This document shows positions 9,376 through 18,038 of a stretch of 44,473 nt of DNA, piece after piece (the first letter of the stretch is position 1; the number at the start of each line of letters is the position of its first letter). Source of the DNA: Psychrobacter piechaudii (lineage in GTDB: Bacteria; Pseudomonadota; Gammaproteobacteria; Pseudomonadales; Moraxellaceae); assembly GCF_900162825.1 (NCBI RefSeq), contig NZ_FUGE01000130.1:1-44473 (forward strand), given 5' to 3'. The position numbers were made by a program, and so were the translations under genes. The notes beneath the pieces were generated by a model. The model searched no databases. It worked only from the letters and a program-made list of their open reading frames with translations, and was not told where the DNA came from.

Positions 9376-12309
9376 ATGACCCATCCTAAAAATAGTTCTA
9401 TCCAGCCTACCAACTCTAGTACTAGTAGCTCCTCTAATTCAGCCTATTCTGACACTAAGTCAGAAACAGGGGTGAACCAGCAGATGCCCATTAACTATTT
9501 GGCCGAGGACATTGATAATTTAATACTGCCCCCTGATGGGTGCTGCTTTCATTGTGCTGAGCCTGTGCCAGAGCCTCCGTTTACCGCTCATATCCTAGGT
9601 GAAGATCGATTGATGTGCTGTATGGGCTGTCAATTGGCCGCTGAAAGTATTGTTGAGGCGGGGCTTGAACAGTATTACCTCGATCGCTCAGAAATCAACC
9701 GCACGGCGAGCATGCCGACAGAGCTAGAGCGCTTAAGAGCTTATGACCATGAGGACATTCAAGCTCAATTTGTCTACGCCGCTGATGGGAAATCAGTGGC
9801 TGAGCTTTCAGTAAATAACCTACGCTGTGCTGCTTGTACTTGGCTAATTGAAACCCGGTTGTATGAAATGCCTGGGGTCGATAAATGTCAGGTGAACTTA
9901 ACCAATCAGCGGATGCGAGTGATTTGGGATGAGGACAAACTGCCCATTAGTGATATTTTGGCCACCATCAACCAAATAGGCTATGACGCCAAACCGTATC
10001 GTCAAGATACCCATGAGGCGATGCTAGAGCGTAACAATAAAAAGATGATGATTCGTCTAGGTATTGCTGCCCTCGGGGCGATGCAAGCTATGATGTTCGC
10101 GGTCGGCATGTATTTTGGTAACTACACCAGCTTTAGTGGGATGTTGGTTGAACAAAGGGATTTTCTACGTTGGGTATCGCTGTTCGTTAGTATTCCCGTC
10201 TTTTTCTACTGTGCAGTGCCATTTTTCACCTCGGCTTGGTCGGCAATAAAAATCCGTCAGGTGAATATGGATGTGCCGGTCAGTATTGCTTTAATAGTGA
10301 CCTTCTTTGCCAGTTTATATGCCACCATCTCCGGAACAGGTGAGACCTATTACGACTCGGTCAGCATGTTTGTATTCTTCTTATTGGCAGGGCGTTATAT
10401 CGAGCATAATGCGCGGCTCAAAGCGGCTAATATGGCCAATGACTTGGTGGTGGTTGAGCCCACCTTGGTACAACGCTTGGGCAATGAATTGGCGCTAATA
10501 CAGCAGATAGATCAGGCCAATATCACTCCCAATCAGTCGGTAGAGCAAAAAATTGAAATGGCCGAACATGCTTTGGTATTAACGGATGCTGAGCACCAGA
10601 AACTGGCACAATTAGGCGAGCTGATCCATGCTGCTAAGCGTAGCAAACAGTCTGAACAGCAGGCAGCGCTACAAGTACAAGCTCAAGGTGTTCAAAAGCA
10701 GAATGTCGTAACTGGCGAAACAGACTTAAATTCACAACCACAAAAATATGAGACAGTAACCGCTCACACTTTAAATATCGGCGATGTCATTATGATTGAC
10801 GCGGGTAGTGAGGTGGTCGCGGACGGCATATTGTGTAGTGAAACTGCGACCGTATCTCAAAGTCTGTTGACTGGGGAGAGTCTACTGATAGTTAAGCACA
10901 GAGGCGATAGGGTCATTGGCGGGTCACAGAATGACAGCCAGCCTTTTGTGATGATCGTAACTGAACTACCCGAGAACAGCCAGATTGCCCTGATTGACCG
11001 TCTAATGAACCGAGCTCTTAGTGAGAAGCCGAAAGTGGCTGAGCAAGCGGATAAATGGGCACGTTGGTTTGTGGCCAGAATTCTGGTATTGGCCGTGTTT
11101 GTCTTTATTGCTTGGTACTTCGTTGATCCCTCTCAGGCGCTTTGGGCCACTGTTGCGGTATTAGTGGCCACTTGTCCTTGTGCGTTGTCACTTGCCACGC
11201 CGATTGCCTTAACGGTTTCAACTAATAGGCTGGCAAGTTATGGCTTCTTAACCACGCGGGGTCATACCATTCAAACCTTGGCCGAAGTTACCCATGTGGC
11301 TTTTGATAAAACGGGTACCTTGACGTATGGTAAGCCTAATCTTCTCTACATTGAGCCACTTCAGTCACTTGTTGAGTCAGAAAGTACAGAGAAAGATTCA
11401 GCTACGCGTATGGATCAAGAACAGCTGTTGGCCATTGCTGCCGCTTTAGAAGTGGGCAGTAGACACCCTATAGCCAGTGCCTTGCTTGATGCTGCTTACC
11501 AGCTTCATTTGCCGTCTGTGACCGATTTGGTCCATCATACTGCTGGCGGTGTTGAGGCTGTGGTCAATGATATCGGAGGCGGTTATAAATACCGTTTGGG
11601 TCATGTTGACTTTGCCTTAAATCATACAGATTCAGAATCGGTGGCTGCTAAAGACAAGCTACAAATACAGCTACAAAAACATAATGCCAGTACTGCGGTA
11701 ATGTTGACTCGATGTCGCCTAGCTTCAGAGGGTGAGACGGCGGGTGAAGTTTGGAAGGCCATGGCGCTGTACTATTTCAATGATAGCGTTAGAGAAGGGG
11801 TGGCAGAGATGATCGCTGCCTTGCAAGCTGAGAATATAGAAACAGTAATCTTGACCGGGGACCCTAGTGAGCATGCCCAAACAGTGGCCAAAGAGTTGGG
11901 GGTTGATAAGGTCTACTTCGGCTTATCGCCAAGTGATAAAGTCGACCATATCAAAGAGTTACAACAGCAAGGTCATGTGGTGATGATGGTTGGGGACGGT
12001 ATTAACGATGCTCCAGTATTGGCCGCCGCAAATATCTCAACTGCCATTGCAGGTGCTGCTGATTTGGCTCAGGTCTCAAGTGACAGTGTCATCTTAAACG
12101 GCAAAGTGCCTGCAGTATATGACGCGAAGCGTGTGGCGGATAAAGCGCAGCATATTATTAAACAAAACTTACGCTGGGCATTAACCTATAACTCAGTGGT
12201 GCTACTGCCTGCGGCTTTTGGCTATGTGCCCCCTTGGTTGGCGGCCATTGGCATGTCACTAAGCTCACTGGTTGTGGTGTTAAATGCCTTACGCCTAAAA
12301 AGAGCTTAG
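9376..12309 (+). CDS. ccoI: CcoI/FixI-type copper-exporting P1B-ATPase
   Basis: Copper-translocating ATPase of the type needed to assemble cbb3 cytochrome oxidase. A Cys-rich N-terminal metal-binding domain (CCFHC and CCMGC, about residues 55-90) is followed by an HMA domain with LRCAACTWLI (about 148), then membrane helices, the actuator loop with TGES, the ion-path CPC in TCPCALSLATP (about 598), the phosphorylation site DKTGTLT (about 643), an HP motif (GSRHPIAS) and GDGINDAPVLAAA (about 873). An Ala/Gln-rich, charged insertion of about 95 residues (about 365-458) lies between the membrane region and the actuator domain. At 977 residues it is longer than usual (about 750-820). No cco oxidase genes are nearby. 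I prefer ATG 9376; an in-frame GTG lies at 9364, and neither has a good Shine-Dalgarno. Confidence 0.9.
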   Translation: MTHPKNSSIQPTNSSTSSSSNSAYSDTKSETGVNQQMPINYLAEDIDNLILPPDGCCFHCAEPVPEPPFTAHILGEDRLMCCMGCQLAAESIVEAGLEQYYLDRSEINRTASMPTELERLRAYDHEDIQAQFVYAADGKSVAELSVNNLRCAACTWLIETRLYEMPGVDKCQVNLTNQRMRVIWDEDKLPISDILATINQIGYDAKPYRQDTHEAMLERNNKKMMIRLGIAALGAMQAMMFAVGMYFGNYTSFSGMLVEQRDFLRWVSLFVSIPVFFYCAVPFFTSAWSAIKIRQVNMDVPVSIALIVTFFASLYATISGTGETYYDSVSMFVFFLLAGRYIEHNARLKAANMANDLVVVEPTLVQRLGNELALIQQIDQANITPNQSVEQKIEMAEHALVLTDAEHQKLAQLGELIHAAKRSKQSEQQAALQVQAQGVQKQNVVTGETDLNSQPQKYETVTAHTLNIGDVIMIDAGSEVVADGILCSETATVSQSLLTGESLLIVKHRGDRVIGGSQNDSQPFVMIVTELPENSQIALIDRLMNRALSEKPKVAEQADKWARWFVARILVLAVFVFIAWYFVDPSQALWATVAVLVATCPCALSLATPIALTVSTNRLASYGFLTTRGHTIQTLAEVTHVAFDKTGTLTYGKPNLLYIEPLQSLVESESTEKDSATRMDQEQLLAIAAALEVGSRHPIASALLDAAYQLHLPSVTDLVHHTAGGVEAVVNDIGGGYKYRLGHVDFALNHTDSESVAAKDKLQIQLQKHNASTAVMLTRCRLASEGETAGEVWKAMALYYFNDSVREGVAEMIAALQAENIETVILTGDPSEHAQTVAKELGVDKVYFGLSPSDKVDHIKELQQQGHVVMMVGDGINDAPVLAAANISTAIAGAADLAQVSSDSVILNGKVPAVYDAKRVADKAQHIIKQNLRWALTYNSVVLLPAAFGYVPPWLAAIGMSLSSLVVVLNALRLKRA

Positions 12310-12362
12310 AATAAGGCAATACTGATGAAAGTTGATGAATAAAGCTAAATAGAGACATAAAA

Positions 12363-12386
12363 AAGGGGTTCCAATTGGAACCCCTT
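12363..12386. terminator. Bidirectional terminator between ccoI and the BI-1-like gene
   Basis: A perfect 24-bp palindrome, AAGGGGTTCC-AATT-GGAACCCCTT, is flanked by CTTTTT on the plus strand and by TTTTTT on the minus strand. It serves both converging genes. Confidence 0.93.
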
Positions 12387-12431
12387 CTTTTTGATAAGTT
12401 GATAAGATCGTTAGTTTTAAACTTAGACCGT

Positions 12432-13154
12432 TTAGTCTTGGAAGTGGCTTAATAAGCGCATGAATTCGAAGTACATCCAAACCAGAGTGGCTAAGATACC
12501 GATGCCGAATACCCATTCATAGTCTTCTGATACGCCGGCAGCTACAGCACGCTCAACGTTATCGAAATCAAGCAGTAGGCTAAATGAGGCGATTACTACC
12601 ACAAATAAGCTAAAGCCAATGGCTACTAGGCCGCCAGTTTGGAATAAGAAAGGCAGAGAGGAGCCAAATAGAACGAAGCCCCATTGCACAATATAAATTA
12701 GCAGAATAGCAAAAATAGCGGACATCATGACTGAGCGAAACTTTTCATTTACCTTGATCATGCCTGAACGATAAAGTCCTAACATTACTGCAGCGGTAAC
12801 GAAGGTAGCGGCTAGGGCGTTAGCGGGAATACTAGGGTCAATGCCCATAAACATAATTGACACGCCGCCTAAAAATAGACCTTCTAAGATGGCATACGGA
12901 GCTGCTAAAGATTTGGCTTTTTGAGGTTTAAAAGTAATAAACAGTGCCAAACCAAAAGCGGCAAACATACTGCCGAAGGTGATCATCTGAGCCATACCGC
13001 CGCTGATGCCACCACTGATAATGAAGAAGAAAAAGCCCAAAGCGGCAACAGCGCTTAGACCCAATAAAAAGCTGGTTTTATGCACAACGCCCTTAACGGT
13101 CATTGATTTGCCGCCAACGGCAAGTTCTGTACGACTGACAATAGGGTTTGCCAT
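12432..13154 (-). CDS. Bax inhibitor-1/YccA-family membrane protein
   Basis: A 240-residue polytopic inner-membrane protein with about seven hydrophobic helices. After a soluble N-terminus (residues 1-25), helices include SFLLGLSAVAALGFFFFII and MITFGSMFAAFGLALFI, and the APYAILEGLFLGGVSI segment (family EGxxLG motif) is clear. The C-terminus has LDFDNVERAVAAG and the aromatic YEWVFGIGILATLVWMYFE end typical of bacterial Bax-inhibitor-1-like proteins. Related proteins (YccA, TmbIM/BsYetJ) modulate FtsH or act as pH-sensitive calcium leak channels, but the role here is unproven. AAAGGA about 10 nt upstream supports the ATG. It appears monocistronic, with the shared 12363-12386 terminator downstream. 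Confidence 0.88.
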   Translation of the reverse strand: MANPIVSRTELAVGGKSMTVKGVVHKTSFLLGLSAVAALGFFFFIISGGISGGMAQMITFGSMFAAFGLALFITFKPQKAKSLAAPYAILEGLFLGGVSIMFMGIDPSIPANALAATFVTAAVMLGLYRSGMIKVNEKFRSVMMSAIFAILLIYIVQWGFVLFGSSLPFLFQTGGLVAIGFSLFVVVIASFSLLLDFDNVERAVAAGVSEDYEWVFGIGILATLVWMYFEFMRLLSHFQD

Positions 13155-13579
13155 ATTGATTTATTCCTTTAGTATTTAGTTATGAATATACTAGCTATTC
13201 ACATGTTACCTAGATTTTTTAAAACTTAATTTTAGCTTCAATTTATTACGGTTAGTTATCGGCTATAATAACGTAATTCTACAAGTGAGGTAAAGTTATC
13301 TTACTTGAGGCTAAAGTTAACTCAAATCAGGAAAAAATGTGAGCACATTTAAGTAGTTAATGGTCACGATTAAGCCCATTTTCAATATCGACTTTTTTTT
13401 ATTGTATGGGGTGTAACGGTTATTAAGTCGCTTTTCATCGAGGCTCTTAGTGAGAATTGGACAATAGGTTAATGCAGTGAATCTGATAATGTGGTACGCT
13501 TAGCCACTCTATTTAAAGCGATACAAACTGCTAGTAAGCCTATTAAACTTTGAATAACTTAATAAATTATCAAAATTAA
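13155..13579. other. Divergent spacer between the BI-1-like gene and nadK
   Basis: These 425 bp are AT-rich and hold the back-to-back promoters. A perfect TATAAT-like box occurs at about 13264 without a convincing -35. I see no open frame with a ribosome-binding site, no tRNA and no strong hairpin. Confidence 0.5.
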
Positions 13580-14599
13580 ATGACCTATTTGATGAAGCTT
13601 AAGCCTATGGAAAGCTCCGCGCAGTCCGATAAGCTCCCACACTTATCAGAGTCTCCTCATTTTCATTCTATAAAAAACCCCGCTTTTAGACGCATAGGCT
13701 TGATGGGTCGTGCTCGTAAAAGAGGGGTAATCACTACCATCCATGAGATTGGTCAACGTATTAATGAGATGGGGTTGAGTCTTTATGTGGATTCAGAAAC
13801 CGCCACTTTGCCTGATCTTGAGCTTGAGAAGCTGAATCAATTACAGATAGTTAAACGTAGTTTACTGGGTGAGATTTGTGACCTAGTAATTGTGGTGGGA
13901 GGGGATGGATCCATTCTTCATGCCGCCCAAGCTTTAGCGCGCTACCGGGTGCCCGTATTGGGTGTGAACCGAGGTAGATTAGGATTCTTAACAGATGTGA
14001 ATCCTGATGAGGTCGGAGTTAAATTACAGCAAGTGTTGATGGGCGATTATCAATTGGATCAAAGATTCTTATTGATGATGGAGATTCAAGAAAATCATGA
14101 GATTATCCATCAAGATATGGCCCTAAACGATGTGGTATTGCACGCTGGTAAATCAGTGCACATGATAGATTTTCAATTAAAGATTGATGGTCTAGATGTT
14201 TATCGTCAACACAGCGATGGTCTTATTGTGGCCACACCCACAGGATCAACTGCTTATGCCTTATCCGGTGGTGGCCCTATTATTCACCCTAGTTTGGATG
14301 CGATTTGCTTAGTGCCTATGCATCCGCATACCTTATCGAGTCGTCCTATCGTGGTGAGCGATAAAAGTGAGATCATGATCCGGATCCATAAGGACAATCG
14401 TACTCAGCCAATGGTAAGCGCAGATGGGAAGCCTAGTATTGCTCTAGAGCAGCATCACAGATTATTTATTCGTAAGCATCCTGATAAGTTAACTTTATTA
14501 CACCCTCCAGGTTTTGATTTTTATGAAGCGTGTCGCACTAAGCTAAACTGGAACGTACATGCTGAAGAGTTTGCTTTAGATGGTGAAGAGGATTTATAG
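13580..14599 (+). CDS. nadK: NAD kinase
   Basis: ATP-dependent phosphorylation of NAD to NADP, the only route to NADP. The diagnostic GGDGS motif lies at about residue 107 (VVVGGDGSILHAAQAL), followed by VNRGRLGFLTD, the substrate-binding NDVVLH, and the glycine-rich VATPTGSTAYALSGGGPI. SRPIVV and the SADGKPS segment complete the family pattern. At 339 residues it is about 45 longer than the E. coli enzyme; the extra part is a poorly conserved N-terminus (about 1-38). In-frame ATGs at 13592 and 13607 are possible starts, none with a clear ribosome-binding site. A DUF1315 gene follows after 52 bp, probably co-transcribed. Confidence 0.96.
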   Translation: MTYLMKLKPMESSAQSDKLPHLSESPHFHSIKNPAFRRIGLMGRARKRGVITTIHEIGQRINEMGLSLYVDSETATLPDLELEKLNQLQIVKRSLLGEICDLVIVVGGDGSILHAAQALARYRVPVLGVNRGRLGFLTDVNPDEVGVKLQQVLMGDYQLDQRFLLMMEIQENHEIIHQDMALNDVVLHAGKSVHMIDFQLKIDGLDVYRQHSDGLIVATPTGSTAYALSGGGPIIHPSLDAICLVPMHPHTLSSRPIVVSDKSEIMIRIHKDNRTQPMVSADGKPSIALEQHHRLFIRKHPDKLTLLHPPGFDFYEACRTKLNWNVHAEEFALDGEEDL

Positions 14600-14651
14600 T
14601 CACTAAGTGGTATAAATTTTAGCTTTGTTGGTATTAAATATGAGGTATTAC

Positions 14652-14957
14652 ATGAATAAAGAAGATGTATTTGCAGCAATGACTCCTGAATTAGTGGCTT
14701 GTTTTCGAACAGCAATTGAGTTAGGCAAATGGCCTGATGGCAATAAGATAACCCCAGAGCAACGTGAGACTTGTATGCAAGCAGTGATGATTTGGGAGCA
14801 CGAAAATCTGCCACCTCAAGAGCGTGTGGGCTACATCCATAAGCCTGTGAAAAAAGATGGTACTGTGGTTGGTGAGGAGTGTGATGTAGAGCATGAGCAT
14901 CATTATCCCAATATGCCAAATCCTAAAGGGGATATTCAGCCAGTCAAGTTCCGCTAA
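14652..14957 (+). CDS. YeaC-like DUF1315 family protein
   Basis: A 101-residue protein matching DUF1315 (E. coli YeaC): N-terminal MNKEDVFAAMTPE, then AIELGKWPDGNKITPEQRETCMQAV and a WEHENLP segment. The family has no established function. The C-terminal half is His/Glu/Pro-rich, with the cluster CDVEHEHHYPNMPNP. The preferred start is ATG 14652, because AGG lies about 6 nt upstream and the YeaC homology begins at this Met; an earlier in-frame start at 14625 would add nine unconserved residues. It lies just downstream of nadK and is followed by a strong terminator. Confidence 0.88.
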   Translation: MNKEDVFAAMTPELVACFRTAIELGKWPDGNKITPEQRETCMQAVMIWEHENLPPQERVGYIHKPVKKDGTVVGEECDVEHEHHYPNMPNPKGDIQPVKFR

Positions 14958-15001
14958 CTTATCATAGCTATCTTCAATAGATAAAACAGAAATTTAAAGC
15001 A

Positions 15002-15033
15002 AAAAAAAGACTAACCTAGGTTAGTCTTTTTTT
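15002..15033. terminator. Bidirectional terminator between yeaC-like gene and hopJ
   Basis: A perfect long palindrome centred at 15017/15018, with A-run, GACTAACC/GGTTAGTC and T-run. It terminates the nadK-yeaC unit on the plus strand and the hopJ unit on the minus strand. Confidence 0.92.
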
Positions 15034-15052
15034 ATTGCCAAGTAATAAGCAA

Positions 15053-15427
15053 CTAGAGGTTTTTTACATCAACCTCTGGACGAGGTGTTAATGGGTTTTT
15101 TTCCATTAAAAAGGCATTCCAACCCCAATGTAGAAAGTTACGGATATTAGCGTGATCCGTACCATTTGGAGTGGCCAGTACCGACTGGTAATGCTCACCA
15201 AACAACTTTAGGGTATCAACTTTATTTAAGCCATGATGTTTGGCAAAACCAAAAATCTTAGCACTGCCTTCATTGACACCAGGCTCATTAACGCTATCCC
15301 CATTGCTAAATTTAACAGGGGTGTAACGATAAAAATCGTCGATAAAATTAATGACGTCATTAAAGCCAATGGCTTTTTTATCTAGTCCGTTTAGTAGTGC
15401 AGATACGTCAGAATATCGGATACTCAT
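15053..15427 (-). CDS. HopJ-family protein
   Basis: A 124-residue protein of the HopJ type III effector family (PF08888). Visible family landmarks are FNDVINFIDDFYRYTPVKF, the NGDSVNEPGVNEGSAKIFGF segment, the AKHHGLNK and LFGEHYQSVLATPNGTDHANIR segments, and WGWNAF. The name comes from a Pseudomonas syringae effector, but homologues occur widely in free-living bacteria without type III secretion. No secretion genes are present here, so an effector role should not be assumed; the real function is unknown. GAGG 7 nt upstream supports the ATG. It lies 114 bp downstream of csrA, separated from it by a hairpin. Confidence 0.88.
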   Translation of the reverse strand: MSIRYSDVSALLNGLDKKAIGFNDVINFIDDFYRYTPVKFSNGDSVNEPGVNEGSAKIFGFAKHHGLNKVDTLKLFGEHYQSVLATPNGTDHANIRNFLHWGWNAFLMEKNPLTPRPEVDVKNL

Positions 15428-15485
15428 AATGGCCTCATTATTAAATCAGAACTGATTATTAGCTACTAATATTTAGTATATTGTC

Positions 15486-15514
15486 AGAGGCATCCTCATA
15501 AAACTGATGCCTCT
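15486..15514 (-). promoter_or_regulatory. Hairpin between csrA and hopJ
   Basis: AGAGGCATC (15486-15494) and GATGCCTCT (15506-15514) form a perfect 9-bp stem with an 11-nt loop. On the minus strand no U-tract follows, so termination would be weak. The minus-strand loop/stem edge reads GAGGAT, which contains a GGA that CsrA could in principle recognise. Confidence 0.5.
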
Positions 15515-15541
15515 TTAGGACAATACGTTAAAAATGATTAG

Positions 15542-15787
15542 TTATCTATTAAAAAAGTCGTCATCGTCAAATGAGGTAGGAAAGTTGCTTTGCTCTAAGT
15601 GCTGCATTTGAGACTGCATTACCCGTTCATGCTGAATACGTTGATAAATTTCTTCACGATGCACAGCAATATCTTTCGGTGCATTTACGCCAATACGAAC
15701 TTGATTGCCTTTCACACCCAAAACAGTGACACTTACCTCGTCACCAACCATTAAAGTTTCACCAACACGGCGAGTTAAAATTAACAT
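15542..15787 (-). CDS. csrA: CsrA/RsmA global translational regulator
   Basis: RNA-binding dimer that recognises GGA motifs in mRNA leaders and controls translation and stability. The core [50 protein letters not shown] is nearly invariant, including Leu4, Arg6 and the RNA-contacting C-terminal Arg44. At 81 residues it is about 20 longer than E. coli CsrA; the extra tail ends in an acidic, aromatic [10 protein letters not shown]. Longer CsrA tails are known in Moraxellaceae. The ribosome-binding site AAGGAG, in the context ACATAAGGAGTGT, resembles a CsrA target and could allow autoregulation (inference). It lies in the conserved alaS-lysC-csrA order. Confidence 0.97.
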   Translation of the reverse strand: MLILTRRVGETLMVGDEVSVTVLGVKGNQVRIGVNAPKDIAVHREEIYQRIQHERVMQSQMQHLEQSNFPTSFDDDDFFNR

Positions 15788-16173
15788 GCGTCACACTCCT
15801 TATGTCGCAATTGAAAAAATTGGCAAATGCCAAATGATGAAATAGTCATAACGCTGCCCATTAAGTTTGCCCTTTAAGAAAGGCGACTTTGATTGTCCAA
15901 CGCTATTTTGAAGTTATTCGCTAAATTTAAGAGTATCCAATTAAATAATGGAATGCCCAAAATATAGCTAACCAACAATCAACTTTTCAAGGGAATATAA
16001 AGTGTTCAAAATAGCATTGCTATTGCTGATATATTTGCCCTAAGGATCAGATATCCTTTTAATTACACCAGCATAGACCATATTCGAACAGAACATTATA
16101 AGACTTTATAGCGGCACTGTCATTAATATTCACTATTTTTAACATACAGTCCGATTTTTAAGCCTTATATAAA
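15788..16173. other. Spacer upstream of csrA
   Basis: About 390 AT-rich bases between the lysC terminator and csrA, presumably holding csrA promoters and leader. A small imperfect hairpin (AAGGAT/ATCCTT, near 16044-16060) is the only structure I see. No open frame with a plausible start, and no tRNA. Confidence 0.5.
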
Positions 16174-16199
16174 TTAAAAGAGCCCGAAGACTCTTTTAA
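16174..16199 (-). terminator. lysC: lysC terminator with UUCG tetraloop
   Basis: TTAAAAGAG (16174-16182) and CTCTTTTAA (16191-16199) form the stem. Read on the minus strand the apex is GAGUC-UUCG-GGCUC, so a C-G-closed UUCG tetraloop caps a stem of about 11 bp followed by UUUUAAUUU. It lies about 107 nt after the lysC stop. Confidence 0.85.
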
Positions 16200-16305
16200 C
16201 ATAGCAAAGTTTGTTAATAAAATTCCAGCTAATTAATGTGAAATTAAATTACCTGTTATTAACCTTATTACCTGTCTTACTATTTAGCTAGCCAGGTGTT
16301 AAAGA

Positions 16306-17589
16306 TTATAGTCCAGCAACTTTGCTTTCACCATCAGCACGGTCTAAACCAAATGCAGTATGTAGAGATTTAACTGCTTTTTCTAAGTGTTGTTCTTTGA
16401 TCAAAACAGAGATTTTGATTTCACTGGTAGAAATCATTTGGATGTTGATGTTGTTCTCAGCCAATACTTGGAACATTTTGCTCGCCACGCCAGCATGTGA
16501 GCGCATACCCACACCTACCAAAGATACTTTAACCACATCTGTGTTGCCATGAATTTCTTTGGCATCGATATCTTGTTTAATATTTTCTAAGATTTTTACT
16601 GCTTTATCAAAGTCAGGACGATTCACAGTAAAGCTGAAGTCAGTTAAACCTTGATCGGATAGGTTCTGTAAAATCATATCAATTTCGATATTAGCATCGC
16701 TAATAGGGGTCAAAATTGAAGAGGCAACGCCAGGATGATCAGGCACACCACGTACCACAATCTTTGCTTCGTCTCTGTTAAATGCGATACTTGAAATGAC
16801 CGGCTGTTCCATGTCGTCTCCTTCGTCTACTGTGATCAGTGTGCCAACATTTTGGCGGAATTCTTCATCAAAGCTGCCGTCTTGACCTTCATCAAAACTA
16901 GACAGAACTCTTAAAGGTACTTGGTATTTACCAGCGAACTCAACGGCACGAATTTGCAATACTTTCGAGCCTAAGCTGGCCATTTCTAGCATTTCTTCAA
17001 AAGTTATTTTATCAAGCTTACGCGCTTTGGCGGTAACGCGTGGGTCCGTGGTATATACACCATCGACATCCGTATAGATTTGACACTCATCAGCGCCTAA
17101 AGCAGCAGCAAGGGCCACCCCTGTAGTGTCTGAACCACCACGGCCTAAAGTGGTAATATTGCCTTCAGCATCAACACCTTGGAAGCCCGCAACCACTACC
17201 ACATTACCTGCATCAAGCTGTGCCTGAATTTTTTCAGCATCGATGGCTTCGATACGGGCTTTATTGTGCTTGTTATCAGTACGAATAGCGACTTGACCAC
17301 CAGTAAAAGAGCGGGCACCAATACCAAGCTCTTTGATAGCCATAGATAACAAGGAGATAGAAACTTGCTCACCCGTAGAGACCATTTGGTCGTATTCACG
17401 AGGATCTGGAGTGCTGCTGATTTGATTGGCAAGGTCGATTAATCGGTTAGTCTCACCGCTCATGGCTGATACGACAACGATTACTTGATGTCCATGGTCA
17501 TGCCAGCGCTTAATTCGCTTTGCAACATTTTTGATACGGTCGATACTGCCCATCGACGTACCACCATATTTTTGTACAATCAATGCCAT
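16306..17589 (-). CDS. lysC: Aspartate kinase
   Basis: Phosphorylates aspartate, the first committed step toward lysine, threonine and methionine. The kinase domain (about 1-235) starts with the signature VQKYGGTSMGSIDRI and contains VVVSAMSGETNRL, STGEQVS, the TLGRGGSDTTG loop and YTDVDGVYTTDPR. The C-terminal half (about 265-427) carries two ACT domains (VPDHPGVASSI, GVGMRSHAGVASKMF) for feedback inhibition by lysine/threonine. The 427 residues match the alpha-type enzyme of Pseudomonas (412) better than E. coli LysC. AAAGGG 7 nt before the ATG supports the start. I found no lysine-riboswitch motifs in the upstream spacer, so regulation is probably mainly allosteric. Confidence 0.97.
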   Translation of the reverse strand: MALIVQKYGGTSMGSIDRIKNVAKRIKRWHDHGHQVIVVVSAMSGETNRLIDLANQISSTPDPREYDQMVSTGEQVSISLLSMAIKELGIGARSFTGGQVAIRTDNKHNKARIEAIDAEKIQAQLDAGNVVVVAGFQGVDAEGNITTLGRGGSDTTGVALAAALGADECQIYTDVDGVYTTDPRVTAKARKLDKITFEEMLEMASLGSKVLQIRAVEFAGKYQVPLRVLSSFDEGQDGSFDEEFRQNVGTLITVDEGDDMEQPVISSIAFNRDEAKIVVRGVPDHPGVASSILTPISDANIEIDMILQNLSDQGLTDFSFTVNRPDFDKAVKILENIKQDIDAKEIHGNTDVVKVSLVGVGMRSHAGVASKMFQVLAENNINIQMISTSEIKISVLIKEQHLEKAVKSLHTAFGLDRADGESKVAGL

Positions 17590-17972
17590 GTGAAACCCTT
17601 TGAATTGAAAGTTTGGTTTTCACCATTATCTCTACTACTATCGCCCAAACTTATGCCTTAAATGAGAAACGCTGTTGATATACAGTCACTACGACATAAG
17701 TAGTAAGAGAAAATAATAATAAAAAACGGTAATCCCTTGGTTTATTTGAATTTGTCTGTACGTGTAATGAGATTGATAACCCTGATAGAGACATCTAATC
17801 ATTTTATTAAATGAATCTGTTTTAATCGTCAAAAAACTATTCAGACAAACGTACTTTATATCACAACAGAGCGTTACCATCAAAGAAAGCAGGAAAATTA
17901 ATGATGGTAAATAGTTATGGGTAACTAAACTTATTGCAATATTGATTATTAGCCCCGCAAAATATCTTAATT
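17590..17972. other. Spacer between alaS and lysC
   Basis: About 380 AT-rich bases, expected to contain the lysC promoter on the minus strand. I looked for a lysine riboswitch (conserved AGAGGUGC-type core) and found none. A 64-codon minus-strand frame (17689-17883) has no ribosome-binding site and no recognisable content. Confidence 0.5.
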
Positions 17973-17995
17973 GGGCCCTCTATATAAGAGGACCC
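17973..17995 (-). terminator. alaS: Probable alaS terminator
   Basis: GGG-C-CCTCT (17973-17981) pairs with AGAGG-A-CCC (17987-17995): eight pairs, one mismatch and a 5-nt loop. The following minus-strand sequence AATTAAG is only weakly U-rich. It lies 43 nt after the alaS stop. Confidence 0.5.
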
Positions 17996-18038
17996 TATAA
18001 AATCCTAAAAATATAAATAGAGACTATAAGGTGTTAGG

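Noticed and set aside
14521..14919. 132-codon minus-strand frame across the end of nadK and the DUF1315 gene
   Set aside because: It overlaps two well-supported plus-strand genes, has no recognisable domain and no ribosome-binding site.
15053..15427. Type III secretion effector system suggested by the HopJ name
   Set aside because: The family is widespread in bacteria without type III secretion and no secretion, chaperone or hrp-box feature is nearby.
17689..17883. 64-codon minus-strand frame in the alaS-lysC spacer
   Set aside because: No ribosome-binding site, Tyr/Phe-rich composition expected from AT-rich noncoding DNA, and no family resemblance.
17590..18038. Possible lysine riboswitch before lysC
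   Set aside because: The spacer is long enough, but I find none of the conserved purine-rich core elements on the lysC strand.
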